Assembly (NCBI GenBank): GCA_965199095.1
Contig: CBDAQM010000004.1
Location: 310,001 to 374,000, forward strand
Direction of reading: 5' to 3'
Length of the DNA stretch: 64,000 nt
DNA from: LMUY01 sp965199095
GTDB lineage: Bacteria; Pseudomonadota; Alphaproteobacteria; Acetobacterales; Acetobacteraceae
Positions within the stretch are counted from its first letter, which is position 1; each line of letters opens with the position of its first letter. Below are positions 1 through 7,800 of this stretch, piece by piece. The position numbers and the translations under genes are program-made. The notes beneath the pieces were generated by a model, which saw nothing but the letters and a program-made list of their open reading frames with translations, had not been told where the DNA came from and did no database searches.

Positions 1-672
1 CTGCTTGACGGTCTCATCGGGGTGCCGGGTGTTGAACAGGTAGCTGCCGGCGTCGCGCACCCGCCAGAACACCGCGAAGTCGATGTCGATGATGTTCTCG
101 TCGCCCGTCAGCATCAGGCTTTCGGCCGGGACGTCCTGGTCGGTGGACGAGGTGTCATTCACCAGCCCACGCGACGTCATCCGCATGCTGGTGTTGGAGG
201 TTGGCGTGAAGCCGACTTCCACCCGGTTGATGCGGGTGACGGACGGGGTCAGCGCGGCCTCGACCGGCCAGGGGATGTGGTAGTTCAGCCCAGGCAGGGA
301 GGTGCGGTTGAACGCGCCGAAGCGTAGCACCACGCCCTGTTCGTCCGGTTGGACACGGTAGAAGCCGGTGGCAAGCCAGACCGCGACGATCAGCAGGGCC
401 AGCAGCAGCAGGCCGCGGCCACCGTGGCGCGACAGGCCGGGCAGGCTGGGGCGTCCGCCGCCGCCGCCGCCTGGAAGCACGCTGCGGAACGCCGCGTTGG
501 CGCGGGCGATCAGTTGGTCGAGGTCGGGCAGGTTGCCCGGGCCGCTCGGCCGCGGGCCGTTGCCCCAAGGGCCGCGGTCCTTGTTGCCGTCCGACCGCGG
601 GCGCTTTCCGTCGCCCGGCGTACCCCACGGCCCGGGTGTCGGGTCGTTGTTGTCGCCAGAATTCCAAGGCAT
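1..672 (-). CDS. hflK: HflK, membrane protease modulator (partial, C-terminus outside window)
   Basis: The first 224 codons of HflK are present, and the gene runs off the left edge. HflK pairs with HflC in a membrane SPFH/prohibitin-type complex that controls the FtsH protease. The N-terminus is rich in Gly, Pro and Asp (residues 1-45, starting MPWNSGDNNDPGPWG), as is usual for HflK. A polyglycine stretch follows at 66-71 and a single membrane segment at about 85-102. The start of the SPFH domain comes next (YRVQPDEQGVVLRFG). The ATG at 672 is the natural start because the typical N-terminus begins there. The gene is divergent from mrp, with about 130 bp between them for both promoters. Identification is from family resemblance and is secure apart from the missing end. 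Confidence 0.93.
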   Translation of the reverse strand, partial: MPWNSGDNNDPTPGPWGTPGDGKRPRSDGNKDRGPWGNGPRPSGPGNLPDLDQLIARANAAFRSVLPGGGGGGRPSLPGLSRHGGRGLLLLALLIVAVWLATGFYRVQPDEQGVVLRFGAFNRTSLPGLNYHIPWPVEAALTPSVTRINRVEVGFTPTSNTSMRMTSRGLVNDTSSTDQDVPAESLMLTGDENIIDIDFAVFWRVRDAGSYLFNTRHPDETVKQ

Positions 673-804
673 CGCTGCCACGCTCCTCATCGGTTTGCCA
701 GACGGCGTTGGCATCGCTGTATCCGCGCGCCATATCCCCGGGCGCGACCAGGTCCGACACGGGCTGGCGCGCATAATGACGACGCACCAGGGGTTTGCAA
801 GCGC

Positions 805-1896
805 ATGGCGGAAACCAAGCCGGGCCCGGAGCTGGAGGCCGCCGTTCGGCAGGCGCTCCACGGCGTTGCGGAGCCGTCGGGCCGTCGGGACATCGTGGCG
901 GCCGGGCTGGTGGACAGCCTCACGGTGCGCAACGGGATGGTGCACCTGGCGCTGCGGGCGGACCGGTCCTCCGCCCCGGCGATGGAAACCGTGCGCGCCA
1001 ATGCAGAGTCGGTGCTGGCGCGCCTGGCCGGCGTGCTCAACGTCTCGGCGGTGCTGACGGCGCATCGGCCGGAGCCCGCGCCGGTGGCGCCGCAATCGGT
1101 GGAGTTGCTGCCCGGCGTGCGGCACATCGTGGCCGTGGCGTCCGGCAAGGGCGGGGTCGGCAAATCGACGACGGCAGTGAACCTGGCCGTGGCCTTGGCG
1201 CAGGCCGGGCGCCGCGTCGGCCTGCTGGATGCCGACATCTACGGTCCCAGCCTGCCCACCATGCTGGGCATGCGTGGCAAACCCGCCCTGCGCGGCGAGC
1301 GCATGGTGCCGGTGGAGGCGTGGGGGTTGCGGGCCATGTCGATCGGGCTGCTGATCGACCCGGATACGGCGATGGTGTGGCGCGGCCCGATGGTGATGGG
1401 GGCGCTGCAGCAATTGCTGGGCCAGGTGGATTGGGGCCCGTTGGACGTGATGGTGCTGGACATGCCGCCCGGCACCGGGGACGCGCAACTGACCATCGCC
1501 CAGAAGCTGAAGCTGTCCGGCGCCGTGATCGTGTCCACCCCGCAGGACGTGGCGCTGGCCGACGCCCGGCGCGGCGTGCGGATGTTCGAGAAGACCCAGG
1601 TGCCGGTGCTGGGGCTGGTGGAGAACATGAGTTTCTTCTGCTGCCCGGCCTGCGGCCACCGGGCCGAGCTGTTCGGCCATGGCGGCGCCCGGCGCGAGGC
1701 GGAGCGGCTGGGGGTCGAGTTCCTCGGCGAAATCCCGCTGCTGCTCGACATCCGGGAGAGCGGCGACGCCGGAACCCCGATCGTGGCGTCCGCGCCGCGG
1801 AGCACGGCCGGCGAAGCCTACACCGCGCTGGCGGCCCGGGTGTGGGACAAGCTGGCAACCCCGGTCGCGGCGGGGCCGCGCATCGTCATGGACTGA
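805..1896 (+). CDS. mrp: Mrp/ApbC family iron-sulfur cluster carrier ATPase
   Basis: A 363-residue P-loop ATPase of the Mrp/NBP35 family, which carries Fe-S clusters to apoproteins in the cytoplasm. An N-terminal MIP18/DUF59-like domain covers about residues 8-85. The deviant Walker A motif SGKGGVGKST lies at about 113-122, with the family block DADIYGPSLP and DMPPGTGDAQL further on. The cluster-binding CPAC motif is at about Cys280-Cys283 (FFCCPACGH). I chose the ATG at 805 because the DUF59 domain begins there and the frame upstream reads like noncoding sequence. It is divergent from hflK, a neighbourhood often seen in alphaproteobacteria. Nothing is missing. Confidence 0.93.
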   Translation: MAETKPGPELEAAVRQALHGVAEPSGRRDIVAAGLVDSLTVRNGMVHLALRADRSSAPAMETVRANAESVLARLAGVLNVSAVLTAHRPEPAPVAPQSVELLPGVRHIVAVASGKGGVGKSTTAVNLAVALAQAGRRVGLLDADIYGPSLPTMLGMRGKPALRGERMVPVEAWGLRAMSIGLLIDPDTAMVWRGPMVMGALQQLLGQVDWGPLDVMVLDMPPGTGDAQLTIAQKLKLSGAVIVSTPQDVALADARRGVRMFEKTQVPVLGLVENMSFFCCPACGHRAELFGHGGARREAERLGVEFLGEIPLLLDIRESGDAGTPIVASAPRSTAGEAYTALAARVWDKLATPVAAGPRIVMD

Positions 1897-1908
1897 GCGC
1901 TGGCGCCG

Positions 1909-2508
1909 CTACTCCTCCAGCATGGGCAGCAGAGACAGCACCAGCAGCAGCGCCATGGCCACGTTGAACACGCGGACTCGCCGCGGGTGCGACAAATAGG
2001 GTCGCAACACCGTGCCGAAGCCTGCCCAGATGCAGATGCTCGGCGCGTTTACGACGCCCAGCAGCAGGGCGAGGAGCGCGACGCCGCGCGCGAAATCGTC
2101 GCGCGGTGCGTAGGTGCTGACGGCGCCCACGACCAAGATCCACGCCTTCGGATTGACCCATTGGAACGCCGCCGCCTGCCAAAAGGTCATCGGCCGGCCA
2201 CCCGGCAGCTTCGGATCCGCCATCGGCCCGGCCGTCGCGATCTTCCAGGCCAGCCACAGCAGGTACAGCGCACCGGCATAGCGCAGCGCGCCATACAGCC
2301 ACGGGATCGCGGTGAACGCCTGACCCAGCCCGAAGCCAACCAGCAGGAGCATGACCATGCATCCCAGGCTGATACCCGCGATGTGCGGCACGGTGCGCCG
2401 GAAGCCGTAATTCACGCCGGACGCCAGCAGCATCGTGTTGTTCGGCCCCGGCGTGATGGAGCTGACGAATGAAAATCCGGCAAACGCAAGCAGCAGGCCT
2501 GGAGTCAT
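1909..2508 (-). CDS. LysE/RhtB family amino-acid exporter
   Basis: A 199-residue inner-membrane protein of the LysE/RhtB family, which exports amino acids or related small molecules. The family signature near the N-terminus, SSITPGPNNTMLLASG, is clear, and about six hydrophobic segments follow, which is the usual length and topology. It is transcribed away from the MocR-type regulator at 2701. Exporters of this family next to a divergent MocR regulator are common, so the regulator probably controls it. The substrate cannot be told from sequence. Confidence 0.88.
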   Translation of the reverse strand: MTPGLLLAFAGFSFVSSITPGPNNTMLLASGVNYGFRRTVPHIAGISLGCMVMLLLVGFGLGQAFTAIPWLYGALRYAGALYLLWLAWKIATAGPMADPKLPGGRPMTFWQAAAFQWVNPKAWILVVGAVSTYAPRDDFARGVALLALLLGVVNAPSICIWAGFGTVLRPYLSHPRRVRVFNVAMALLLVLSLLPMLEE

Positions 2509-2534
2509 GGGGGCGATCCCCGCGTCGCAATGAA

Positions 2535-2641
2535 CTCCCTCTCCCTCTGGGAGAGGGTCGGGGTGAGGGCGGCGCGACCCGGATAAGGGTGCGTTCGCCT
2601 ACTCAGCACCCTCACCCAACCCTCTCCCAAAGGGAGAGGGC
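2535..2641. repeat. Dispersed palindromic intergenic repeat, copy 1
   Basis: This 107-bp block begins with a hairpin (CCCTCTCCCTC then GGGAGAGGG) followed by GGGTGAGGG, and ends with the reverse arrangement (CCCTCACCC, then CCCTCTCCC/GGGAGAGGG). The two halves are complementary to each other as well as internally. A second copy lies at 35520-35611. It sits between the lysE start and the mocR promoter. Such GC-rich palindromes are widespread intergenic repeats in proteobacteria. A terminator or REP-like role is inference. Confidence 0.8.
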
Positions 2642-2659
2642 GTAGAAAGCTAGATGGTT

Positions 2660-2691
2660 GCGTTATCGGGTCAGCGTGTGTAGCGTTATCG
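2660..2691 (+). promoter_or_regulatory. Direct repeat GCGTTATCG x2, candidate MocR operator
   Basis: Two perfect copies of GCGTTATCG start at 2660 and 2683, 23 bp apart, directly before the regulator's start codon at 2701. MocR/GabR-type dimers are known to bind direct repeats around the divergent promoter, so this is a plausible self-operator. The sequence AAGGTG just after the second copy probably serves as ribosome binding site. Confidence 0.45.
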
Positions 2692-2700
2692 TAAGGTGTC

Positions 2701-4107
2701 ATGAAAACAGATAACAGCACCGCTCGCGTTTCGCAACACCTCCGCGACCTCGCGGAGGGGCAGCCGCCTGGCGCGCGCCTGCCATCTGTCCGGGCGTTGA
2801 TGGCGGCGCTCCGGGTCAGCCCGGTCACGGTCCAGCAGGTGCTGGACCGGCTGGCGCATGAGGGCGTGCTGGAGGCCCGGCCCGGCCAAGGCACGTTCGT
2901 CGCCGCCAGGCCGGCCAAGCACGAGCAGCCCGTCGACCTGTCCTGGCAAAGCCTCGCGCTCGGTCCGTCCCGGGCCACGGCAGGTGGGTTGGAAAACCTC
3001 TGCCTCGTTCCCGACGACCGCGCCCGGCCGCTGAACGTCGGCTACCTTCCTGCGGCGTTGCAGCCCGGCGCATTGCTCGCCGCCGCGTCGGCCCGGGCGA
3101 TCCGCCGTCCAGGCGTGTGGGGCCGGATGCCGGCCGAGGGTCTGCCGGCGTTGCGGGCCTGGTTCGCCGCCGCGATGCCGGGTGCGTTCGGCCCGCATGA
3201 GGTGACGATCTGCCCCGGCACGCAGGCCGCCAACGCCGCGGCGTTCCGGGCGCTGGCCGCGCCGGGCGATCCGGTGCTGGTGGAAAGCCCGACCTATCTG
3301 GGCGCCCTGGCCGCGGCGCAGGCCGCCGGGTTGCGGGTGGTGCCGGTTCCCACGGACAAGGATGGCGTGCGGCCGGAGTTGCTGGCCGAGTCGTTCCATC
3401 GGACCGGCGCAAAGCTGTTCTACTGCCAGCCGACCTACGCCAACCCGACCGGCGCGGTGCTGGCGCCGGACCGCCGGGCCGCCGTGCTGGCCGCAACAGC
3501 GAAAGCCGGCGCGTTCCTGATCGAGGACGATTGGGCGCGGGACTTCCCGCTCGACGGCAGCGCGCCGCCGCCGCTGGCGCCCGAGGATCCGGGCGGCCAC
3601 GTCGTCTACGTGCGCTCGCTGACGAAATGCGCGGCGCCGGGCTTGCGCGTGGGCGCGATCTGCGCGCGCGGTGCGGCGCTGCAGCGGCTGCGCGCGGCGC
3701 GGCTGGTGGACGACCTCTTCGTGCCGGGCCTGTTGCAGGAGACCGCGCTGCAACTCGTCACCGCGCCAAGCTGGCCGCGGCACCTGCGCACGCTCCAGGC
3801 CGCGCTCAAGCTGCGCCGCGACCTGTTGGCGGCCGCATTGCACACATCCCTCGGGGCAGGCTGCCTGCCGCATCTGCCGGCCGGCGGACTGCATCTCTGG
3901 GTCGCCTTGCCGGACGGCGTGTCCGACCGGGAGGTCGAGCAATCAGCCGCCGCGCGCGGCATCCTGGTCAGCGCCGGGCATCATTGGCACCCGGCCGAGC
4001 CGGCCGCGCCCTTCCTTCGGCTGAGCTTCGCCGCGGTGCAACCGGACTGGATCGATGCGTGCGTGGCCGAACTGGCCGGGATCGTCAGGCGTCCCGATTC
4101 ACCGTGA
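2701..4107 (+). CDS. MocR-type transcriptional regulator (GntR HTH + class I aminotransferase fold)
   Basis: A 468-residue fusion regulator. Residues about 1-72 form a GntR winged helix (LPSVRALMAALRVSPVTVQQ, then a wing ending RPGQGTFVAA). The rest is a fold-type I aminotransferase domain that binds PLP as an effector sensor. The Schiff-base lysine is probably Lys309 in SLTKCAAPGLRVG, and YCQPTYANPTG matches the conserved family block. It is divergent from the LysE exporter, which is its likely target. The effector is unknown. The length is normal for the family. Confidence 0.9.
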   Translation: MKTDNSTARVSQHLRDLAEGQPPGARLPSVRALMAALRVSPVTVQQVLDRLAHEGVLEARPGQGTFVAARPAKHEQPVDLSWQSLALGPSRATAGGLENLCLVPDDRARPLNVGYLPAALQPGALLAAASARAIRRPGVWGRMPAEGLPALRAWFAAAMPGAFGPHEVTICPGTQAANAAAFRALAAPGDPVLVESPTYLGALAAAQAAGLRVVPVPTDKDGVRPELLAESFHRTGAKLFYCQPTYANPTGAVLAPDRRAAVLAATAKAGAFLIEDDWARDFPLDGSAPPPLAPEDPGGHVVYVRSLTKCAAPGLRVGAICARGAALQRLRAARLVDDLFVPGLLQETALQLVTAPSWPRHLRTLQAALKLRRDLLAAALHTSLGAGCLPHLPAGGLHLWVALPDGVSDREVEQSAAARGILVSAGHHWHPAEPAAPFLRLSFAAVQPDWIDACVAELAGIVRRPDSP

Positions 4108-5221
4108 AATCGGCCACGTCGTGCAGGCATTGCCGGAAGTCGCTCGGCGGGAACGGTGACAAGGCCCGCTGCGCCTCGTCGGCAAACCAACGGGCGCGGT
4201 CCAACGTCGCGCTCAGCGCGCCGCGTTGCTCCATCAGCGTCAGGGCGTGGTCCAAATCCGTGTCGACCTGCTCCGACTGCTCGATCGTGCGGGACCAGAA
4301 CGCACGCTCCGTCGCACTTCCCGCCTCATAGGCGGCGAGCACCGGCAGGGTGATCTTGCCTTCGCGAAAATCATCCCCGACCGTCTTGCCGAGCGTGACC
4401 TGGTCGGCGGCGTAGTCCAGCGCATCGTCCACCAGTTGGAACGCCATGCCGATGTCGTTGCCGTATTTCGCCAGCGCCGCCACCTCGTGCGCCGGCCGCG
4501 CCGCGACGATCGCGCCGACCTGGCACGCGGCGGCAAACAGCGCGGCGGTCTTGCCGCCGATGACGTCGAGGTAGCGGTCGACCGAGGTGGAGAGGTCGTT
4601 CTGCGTCGTCAACTGCAACACCTCCCCCTCCGCGATCGTGGCCGCGGCGCGCGACAGGATCGCCAGCACCTCCAGGGAGCCGTCGGCCACCATCAACTGG
4701 AACGCGCGGGCGAACAGGAAATCGCCGACGAGGACGGAGGATTTGTTGCCGAAGATCGCGTTGGCGCTGGCCAGGCCGCGGCGGAGCACGCTTTCATCCA
4801 CCACGTCGTCGTGCAGCAGCGTGGCCGTGTGGATGAACTCCACGCAGGCCGCCAACTGCACGTGCCGCCGCCCCGTGTAGCCGCACATGCGCGCGCTGGC
4901 CAAGGTCAGCACCGGGCGCAACCGCTTGCCGCCGGCGGCGACGATGTGGGCGGCCAATTGCGGGATGAGTGCGACGGGGCTGTCCATCTGCTGCACGATG
5001 GTCTGGTTGCACGCCTGGAGGTCTTCGGCGATCAACGATGACAATCGTGTCAGGACATGGCCGCCGCCGGGAGCGGCCGGGCCGCGAGGCTCGTGTAGCG
5101 AAGGGCTGGCGGGGGCGCCCAAACGGAAAACTCCGGTATGGTGTGGTAGGATGTTTGGTGAGCCTGTGCCGGCACCATATCGGCGCGGCCGAAAATCGGT
5201 CAAGCGAACCCGCCGAAACAC
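4085..5221 (-). CDS. ispB: Polyprenyl diphosphate synthase (IspB-type)
   Basis: A trans-isoprenyl diphosphate synthase that makes the long side chain of ubiquinone from isopentenyl diphosphate. Both aspartate-rich motifs are present: DDVVD in LLHDDVVDESVLRRG and the second in LVDDALDYAAD. GGKRLRP for diphosphate binding lies ahead of them. The reading frame opens at a GTG at 5221, but the first roughly 55 residues are low-complexity and unlike the family. The conserved part begins near LTRLSSLIAEDL (about 5055), so the true start may be one of the TTG codons between 5115 and 5030. Its 3' end overlaps the end of the convergent MocR gene by 23 bp. Whether the product is C40, C45 or C50 cannot be read from sequence. 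Confidence 0.88.
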   Translation of the reverse strand: MFRRVRLTDFRPRRYGAGTGSPNILPHHTGVFRLGAPASPSLHEPRGPAAPGGGHVLTRLSSLIAEDLQACNQTIVQQMDSPVALIPQLAAHIVAAGGKRLRPVLTLASARMCGYTGRRHVQLAACVEFIHTATLLHDDVVDESVLRRGLASANAIFGNKSSVLVGDFLFARAFQLMVADGSLEVLAILSRAAATIAEGEVLQLTTQNDLSTSVDRYLDVIGGKTAALFAAACQVGAIVAARPAHEVAALAKYGNDIGMAFQLVDDALDYAADQVTLGKTVGDDFREGKITLPVLAAYEAGSATERAFWSRTIEQSEQVDTDLDHALTLMEQRGALSATLDRARWFADEAQRALSPFPPSDFRQCLHDVADFTVNRDA

Positions 5222-5241
5222 GTTCAGCCGGGAAGTGGCCT

Positions 5242-5451
5242 ATGCACGTCGTCGTGATCACCAATGATCCGGTTCGCCTGAGTTTCCTCGTAGCGCTGCT
5301 GGAAGATGCGGGGATCACGGCCGTCATCCTCGACTCCTATGTCAGCGCCATCGAGGGCAGCATCGGCGCCATCCCGCGCCGCCTGGCCGTCTCCGACGAC
5401 GACGCCCCTGCGGCGCGGCGGGTGTTGCGGGAGGCCGACGAGCTGCGATGA
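5242..5451 (+). CDS. DUF2007 small signal-transducing-type protein
   Basis: A 69-residue protein (MHVVVITNDPVRLSFLVALL...) with the layout of the DUF2007 family: a beta strand, a helix over LSFLVALLEDAGI, then a strand and RRLAVSDDDAPAARRVL. The family is conserved but poorly understood, and resembles the PII/ACT fold. It overlaps the next gene by 4 bp (ATGA), so the two are probably translated together. This pairing with a TrmN6-like methyltransferase recurs in alphaproteobacteria. Confidence 0.8.
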   Translation: MHVVVITNDPVRLSFLVALLEDAGITAVILDSYVSAIEGSIGAIPRRLAVSDDDAPAARRVLREADELR

Positions 5452-6191
5452 GTTTGGGGCAGCCGGCGTTGACGCTGACGGATGGCACGCTGCTGGGCGG
5501 CCGGGTGGTCTACCGGCAGCCGCACGATGGCTACCGCACCGGGATCGAGCCCGTCCTGTTGGCGGCGAGCGTGGCCGCACGGCCAGGTGACCGCGTGCTG
5601 GAGGCCGGGACCGGGGCAGGGGCCGCCATGCTCTGCCTGGCATGGCGGCTGCCCGGCGTGGCGGTCGTTGGGGTGGAGCGGGACGCGGCCTTGGCCGGGC
5701 TGGCACAGGCCAACGTCGCGGCCAACGGCTTCGCCCATGCCTGCGCGCGGGCGGGGGACATCCTGGACCTGCCGTCCCAGCCGCAGTTCCACCACGCCAT
5801 CGCCAATCCACCGTGGCACGACGCCGACGGCCCGGCCTCAGCCACGCCAAGGCGGGATTCGGCCAAGCGCGCCACGCCGGGTCTGCTGCCCGCCTGGTGC
5901 GCCCGGCTGGCCGGGGCGCTGCGGCCAGGCGGCAGCCTGACCCTGCTGATGCCAGCGTCGTCCATCCGCGCTGCGCTGACGGCGCTCACCGAAGCGGGCT
6001 GCGGGGGGGCCAGCCTGTTCCCATTGTGGCCGCGCGCCGGCGAGGCGGCGCGATTGCTGCTGGTGCGGGCAACCAAGGGCGGGCGCGGGCCAGACCGGAT
6101 GTTGCCGGGGCTGATCCTGCACGAGGGCAGCGGGTTTTCCGCCGCCGCCCGGTCGGTCCTGTGGGAGGGTGCGGCCTTGTGCTGGCGCTGA
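5448..6191 (+). CDS. TrmN6-like tRNA1(Val) adenine-N6 methyltransferase family protein
   Basis: A 247-residue class I SAM-dependent methyltransferase. The N-terminus (DGTLLGGRVVYRQPHDGYRTGIEPVLLAA) is the family signature. Motif I is VLEAGTGAGAAMLCLA, and the catalytic tetrad is NPPW in AIANPPWHD, typical of adenine N6-methyltransferases. Members methylate A37 of tRNA1(Val). The substrate is taken from the family, not shown here. The start ATG overlaps the stop of the DUF2007 gene. Confidence 0.85.
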   Translation: MSLGQPALTLTDGTLLGGRVVYRQPHDGYRTGIEPVLLAASVAARPGDRVLEAGTGAGAAMLCLAWRLPGVAVVGVERDAALAGLAQANVAANGFAHACARAGDILDLPSQPQFHHAIANPPWHDADGPASATPRRDSAKRATPGLLPAWCARLAGALRPGGSLTLLMPASSIRAALTALTEAGCGGASLFPLWPRAGEAARLLLVRATKGGRGPDRMLPGLILHEGSGFSAAARSVLWEGAALCWR

Positions 6192-6192
6192 G

Positions 6193-6516
6193 CTACCCGC
6201 CTGGGCCCGGATTGCGAAGTTCCCAAAGCCGCTCATAGGCGGCGATCAGGCTTTCCATGCTGCGCCGCCGGCCCGTCTGATGCGCCAGGGGCTTGCGTGT
6301 CACGATCCTCTCCACCACCCGCAGGAGGTCGCTTGCCACGTCAAGGTCGCCCAGGTCGCAGGCGTGATGAAAGGCCGCCAGGATTTTGTCCGACAGCCTG
6401 CGGCCCGGCTGCCGGACCCCACCCTCCGGGCGGTCGCGCGCGACCAGTGCGGATGCCTCGTCCCCCGGCCCTTCCGGCGACGCCGTCGTGTCGCCGTCAG
6501 AGACGTCCGGGATCAT
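6193..6516 (-). CDS. Conserved hypothetical protein
   Basis: A 107-residue protein beginning MIPDVSDGDTTASPEGPG. The first half is acidic, polar and probably disordered. The second half (LSDKILAAFHHACDLGDLDVASDLLRVVERI, then ESLIAAYERLWELR) forms two amphipathic helices, a pattern I associate with small conserved proteins of Rhodospirillales. The frame extends upstream to a TTG at 6606, but the ATG at 6516 is the better start. It ends 1 bp after the convergent methyltransferase. No function can be given. Confidence 0.6.
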   Translation of the reverse strand: MIPDVSDGDTTASPEGPGDEASALVARDRPEGGVRQPGRRLSDKILAAFHHACDLGDLDVASDLLRVVERIVTRKPLAHQTGRRRSMESLIAAYERLWELRNPGPGG

Positions 6517-6676
6517 GTGGCAGCAGACAACCGCCGGGGGGAGACGCTGGTTTTTACTTGATGCATTCGCGGCATATAGCGGTCGGCTCGCCGGTTTGAA
6601 CAGCAATGCGGGCCGTCACTCTCACGATCCGTTGATGCGCCGGGCTCCGCAACCCGGCGCCGGGCCGCACCTGCGG

Positions 6677-7729
6677 TTATGCGCTGCCTAGGACGAGCGC
6701 ACCCGTCGGCTGCTTCTCCTCGAACACGGCGCTGGAAAATGCTTCCTCCCACGTGCCCTGGGTCGAGGCGCGGCTGTATTCGGTCGACCGGTTCTCGAAG
6801 AAATTCGCGTGCTCCACGGCGTTGAGCATGTCGTCCAGCCATGGCAGCGGATTGGCCTCGACCAGGTAGAGCGGGTCCAGGCCGAGCTGGATCAGCCGGC
6901 GGTCCGCGATATAGCGGATGTAGCGCTTGACCTGTTCCGCACTGAGCCCCTCCACGGAGCCGAGTTCGAAAGCCAGGTCAATGAAGGCGTCCTCATGGTC
7001 CACGATGGTGGCGCAGATCTCCACCAGTTCGGCCCGCAACGCCTCGGTCCAGATTTCGGAGTTTTCCTGCACGAAGGTGCGGAACAGGCGGATCACCGAA
7101 AGGCAATGCAGCGTCTCGTCGCGCACCGACCAGGACACGATCTGACCCATCCCCTTCATCTTGTTGAAGCGCGGGAAGTTCAGCAGGATGGCGAAGGACG
7201 CGAAAAGCTGCAGGCCCTCGGTGAAGGCGCCGAAGGCGGCGAGGGTCTTGGCGATCTCATGCTTGCTGTCCACCCGGAAGCCCTGCATGTAGTCGAATTT
7301 GTCCTTCATCTGCTTGTATTTCATGAAGGCCGTGTATTCGAGTTCCGGCATCCCGATGGTGTCAAGCAAATGGCTGTAGGCGGCGATGTGGATCGTCTCG
7401 ATGTTGCTGAAGGCGGACAGCATCATCAGCACCTCGGTGGGTTTGAACACCTGGCTGTAATGCTTCATGTAGCAATTGTTCACCTCGACATCCGCCTGGG
7501 TGAAGAAGCGGAAGATCTGGGTGAGCAGGTTCTGCTCCCCCGCGGTCAGGTTGCGGTGCCAGTCCTTGACGTCGTCCGCCAGCGGAACTTCCTCCGGCAG
7601 CCAATGGACGCGCTGCTGGGTCAGCCAGGCTTCGTAGGCCCAAGGATAGCGGAACGGCTTGTAGACCGGATTTTCCGCCAACAGGCTCATCGGCCGGGCG
7701 GGTTCGTTGGGGATGATGCTGCCGTCCAT
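6677..7729 (-). CDS. nrdB: Ribonucleoside-diphosphate reductase, beta (radical) subunit
   Basis: The 350-residue small subunit of class I ribonucleotide reductase, which holds the di-iron/tyrosyl radical cofactor that drives NDP reduction. Visible ligands include Asp and Glu in FFTQADVEVNN and FSNIETIHIAAYSHLLD. The Tyr in that second block aligns with the radical tyrosine. Carboxylate and His ligands follow in SWSVRDETLHCLS and ATIVDHEDAFID. The C-terminal tail after NFFENRSTEYSR is where the alpha subunit docks. Starts at 7729 (ATG) or 7690 (ATG, MSLLAENPVYKPF) are both possible. It follows nrdA after 71 bp in one operon. Confidence 0.92.
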   Translation of the reverse strand: MDGSIIPNEPARPMSLLAENPVYKPFRYPWAYEAWLTQQRVHWLPEEVPLADDVKDWHRNLTAGEQNLLTQIFRFFTQADVEVNNCYMKHYSQVFKPTEVLMMLSAFSNIETIHIAAYSHLLDTIGMPELEYTAFMKYKQMKDKFDYMQGFRVDSKHEIAKTLAAFGAFTEGLQLFASFAILLNFPRFNKMKGMGQIVSWSVRDETLHCLSVIRLFRTFVQENSEIWTEALRAELVEICATIVDHEDAFIDLAFELGSVEGLSAEQVKRYIRYIADRRLIQLGLDPLYLVEANPLPWLDDMLNAVEHANFFENRSTEYSRASTQGTWEEAFSSAVFEEKQPTGALVLGSA

Positions 7730-7800
7730 AGGGGGGAACGCTTTCGGGTGAGGGGTGAGATGGCGGCCGCTGCTGCGCGATGCCGGGCTGCCAGCCTGGC

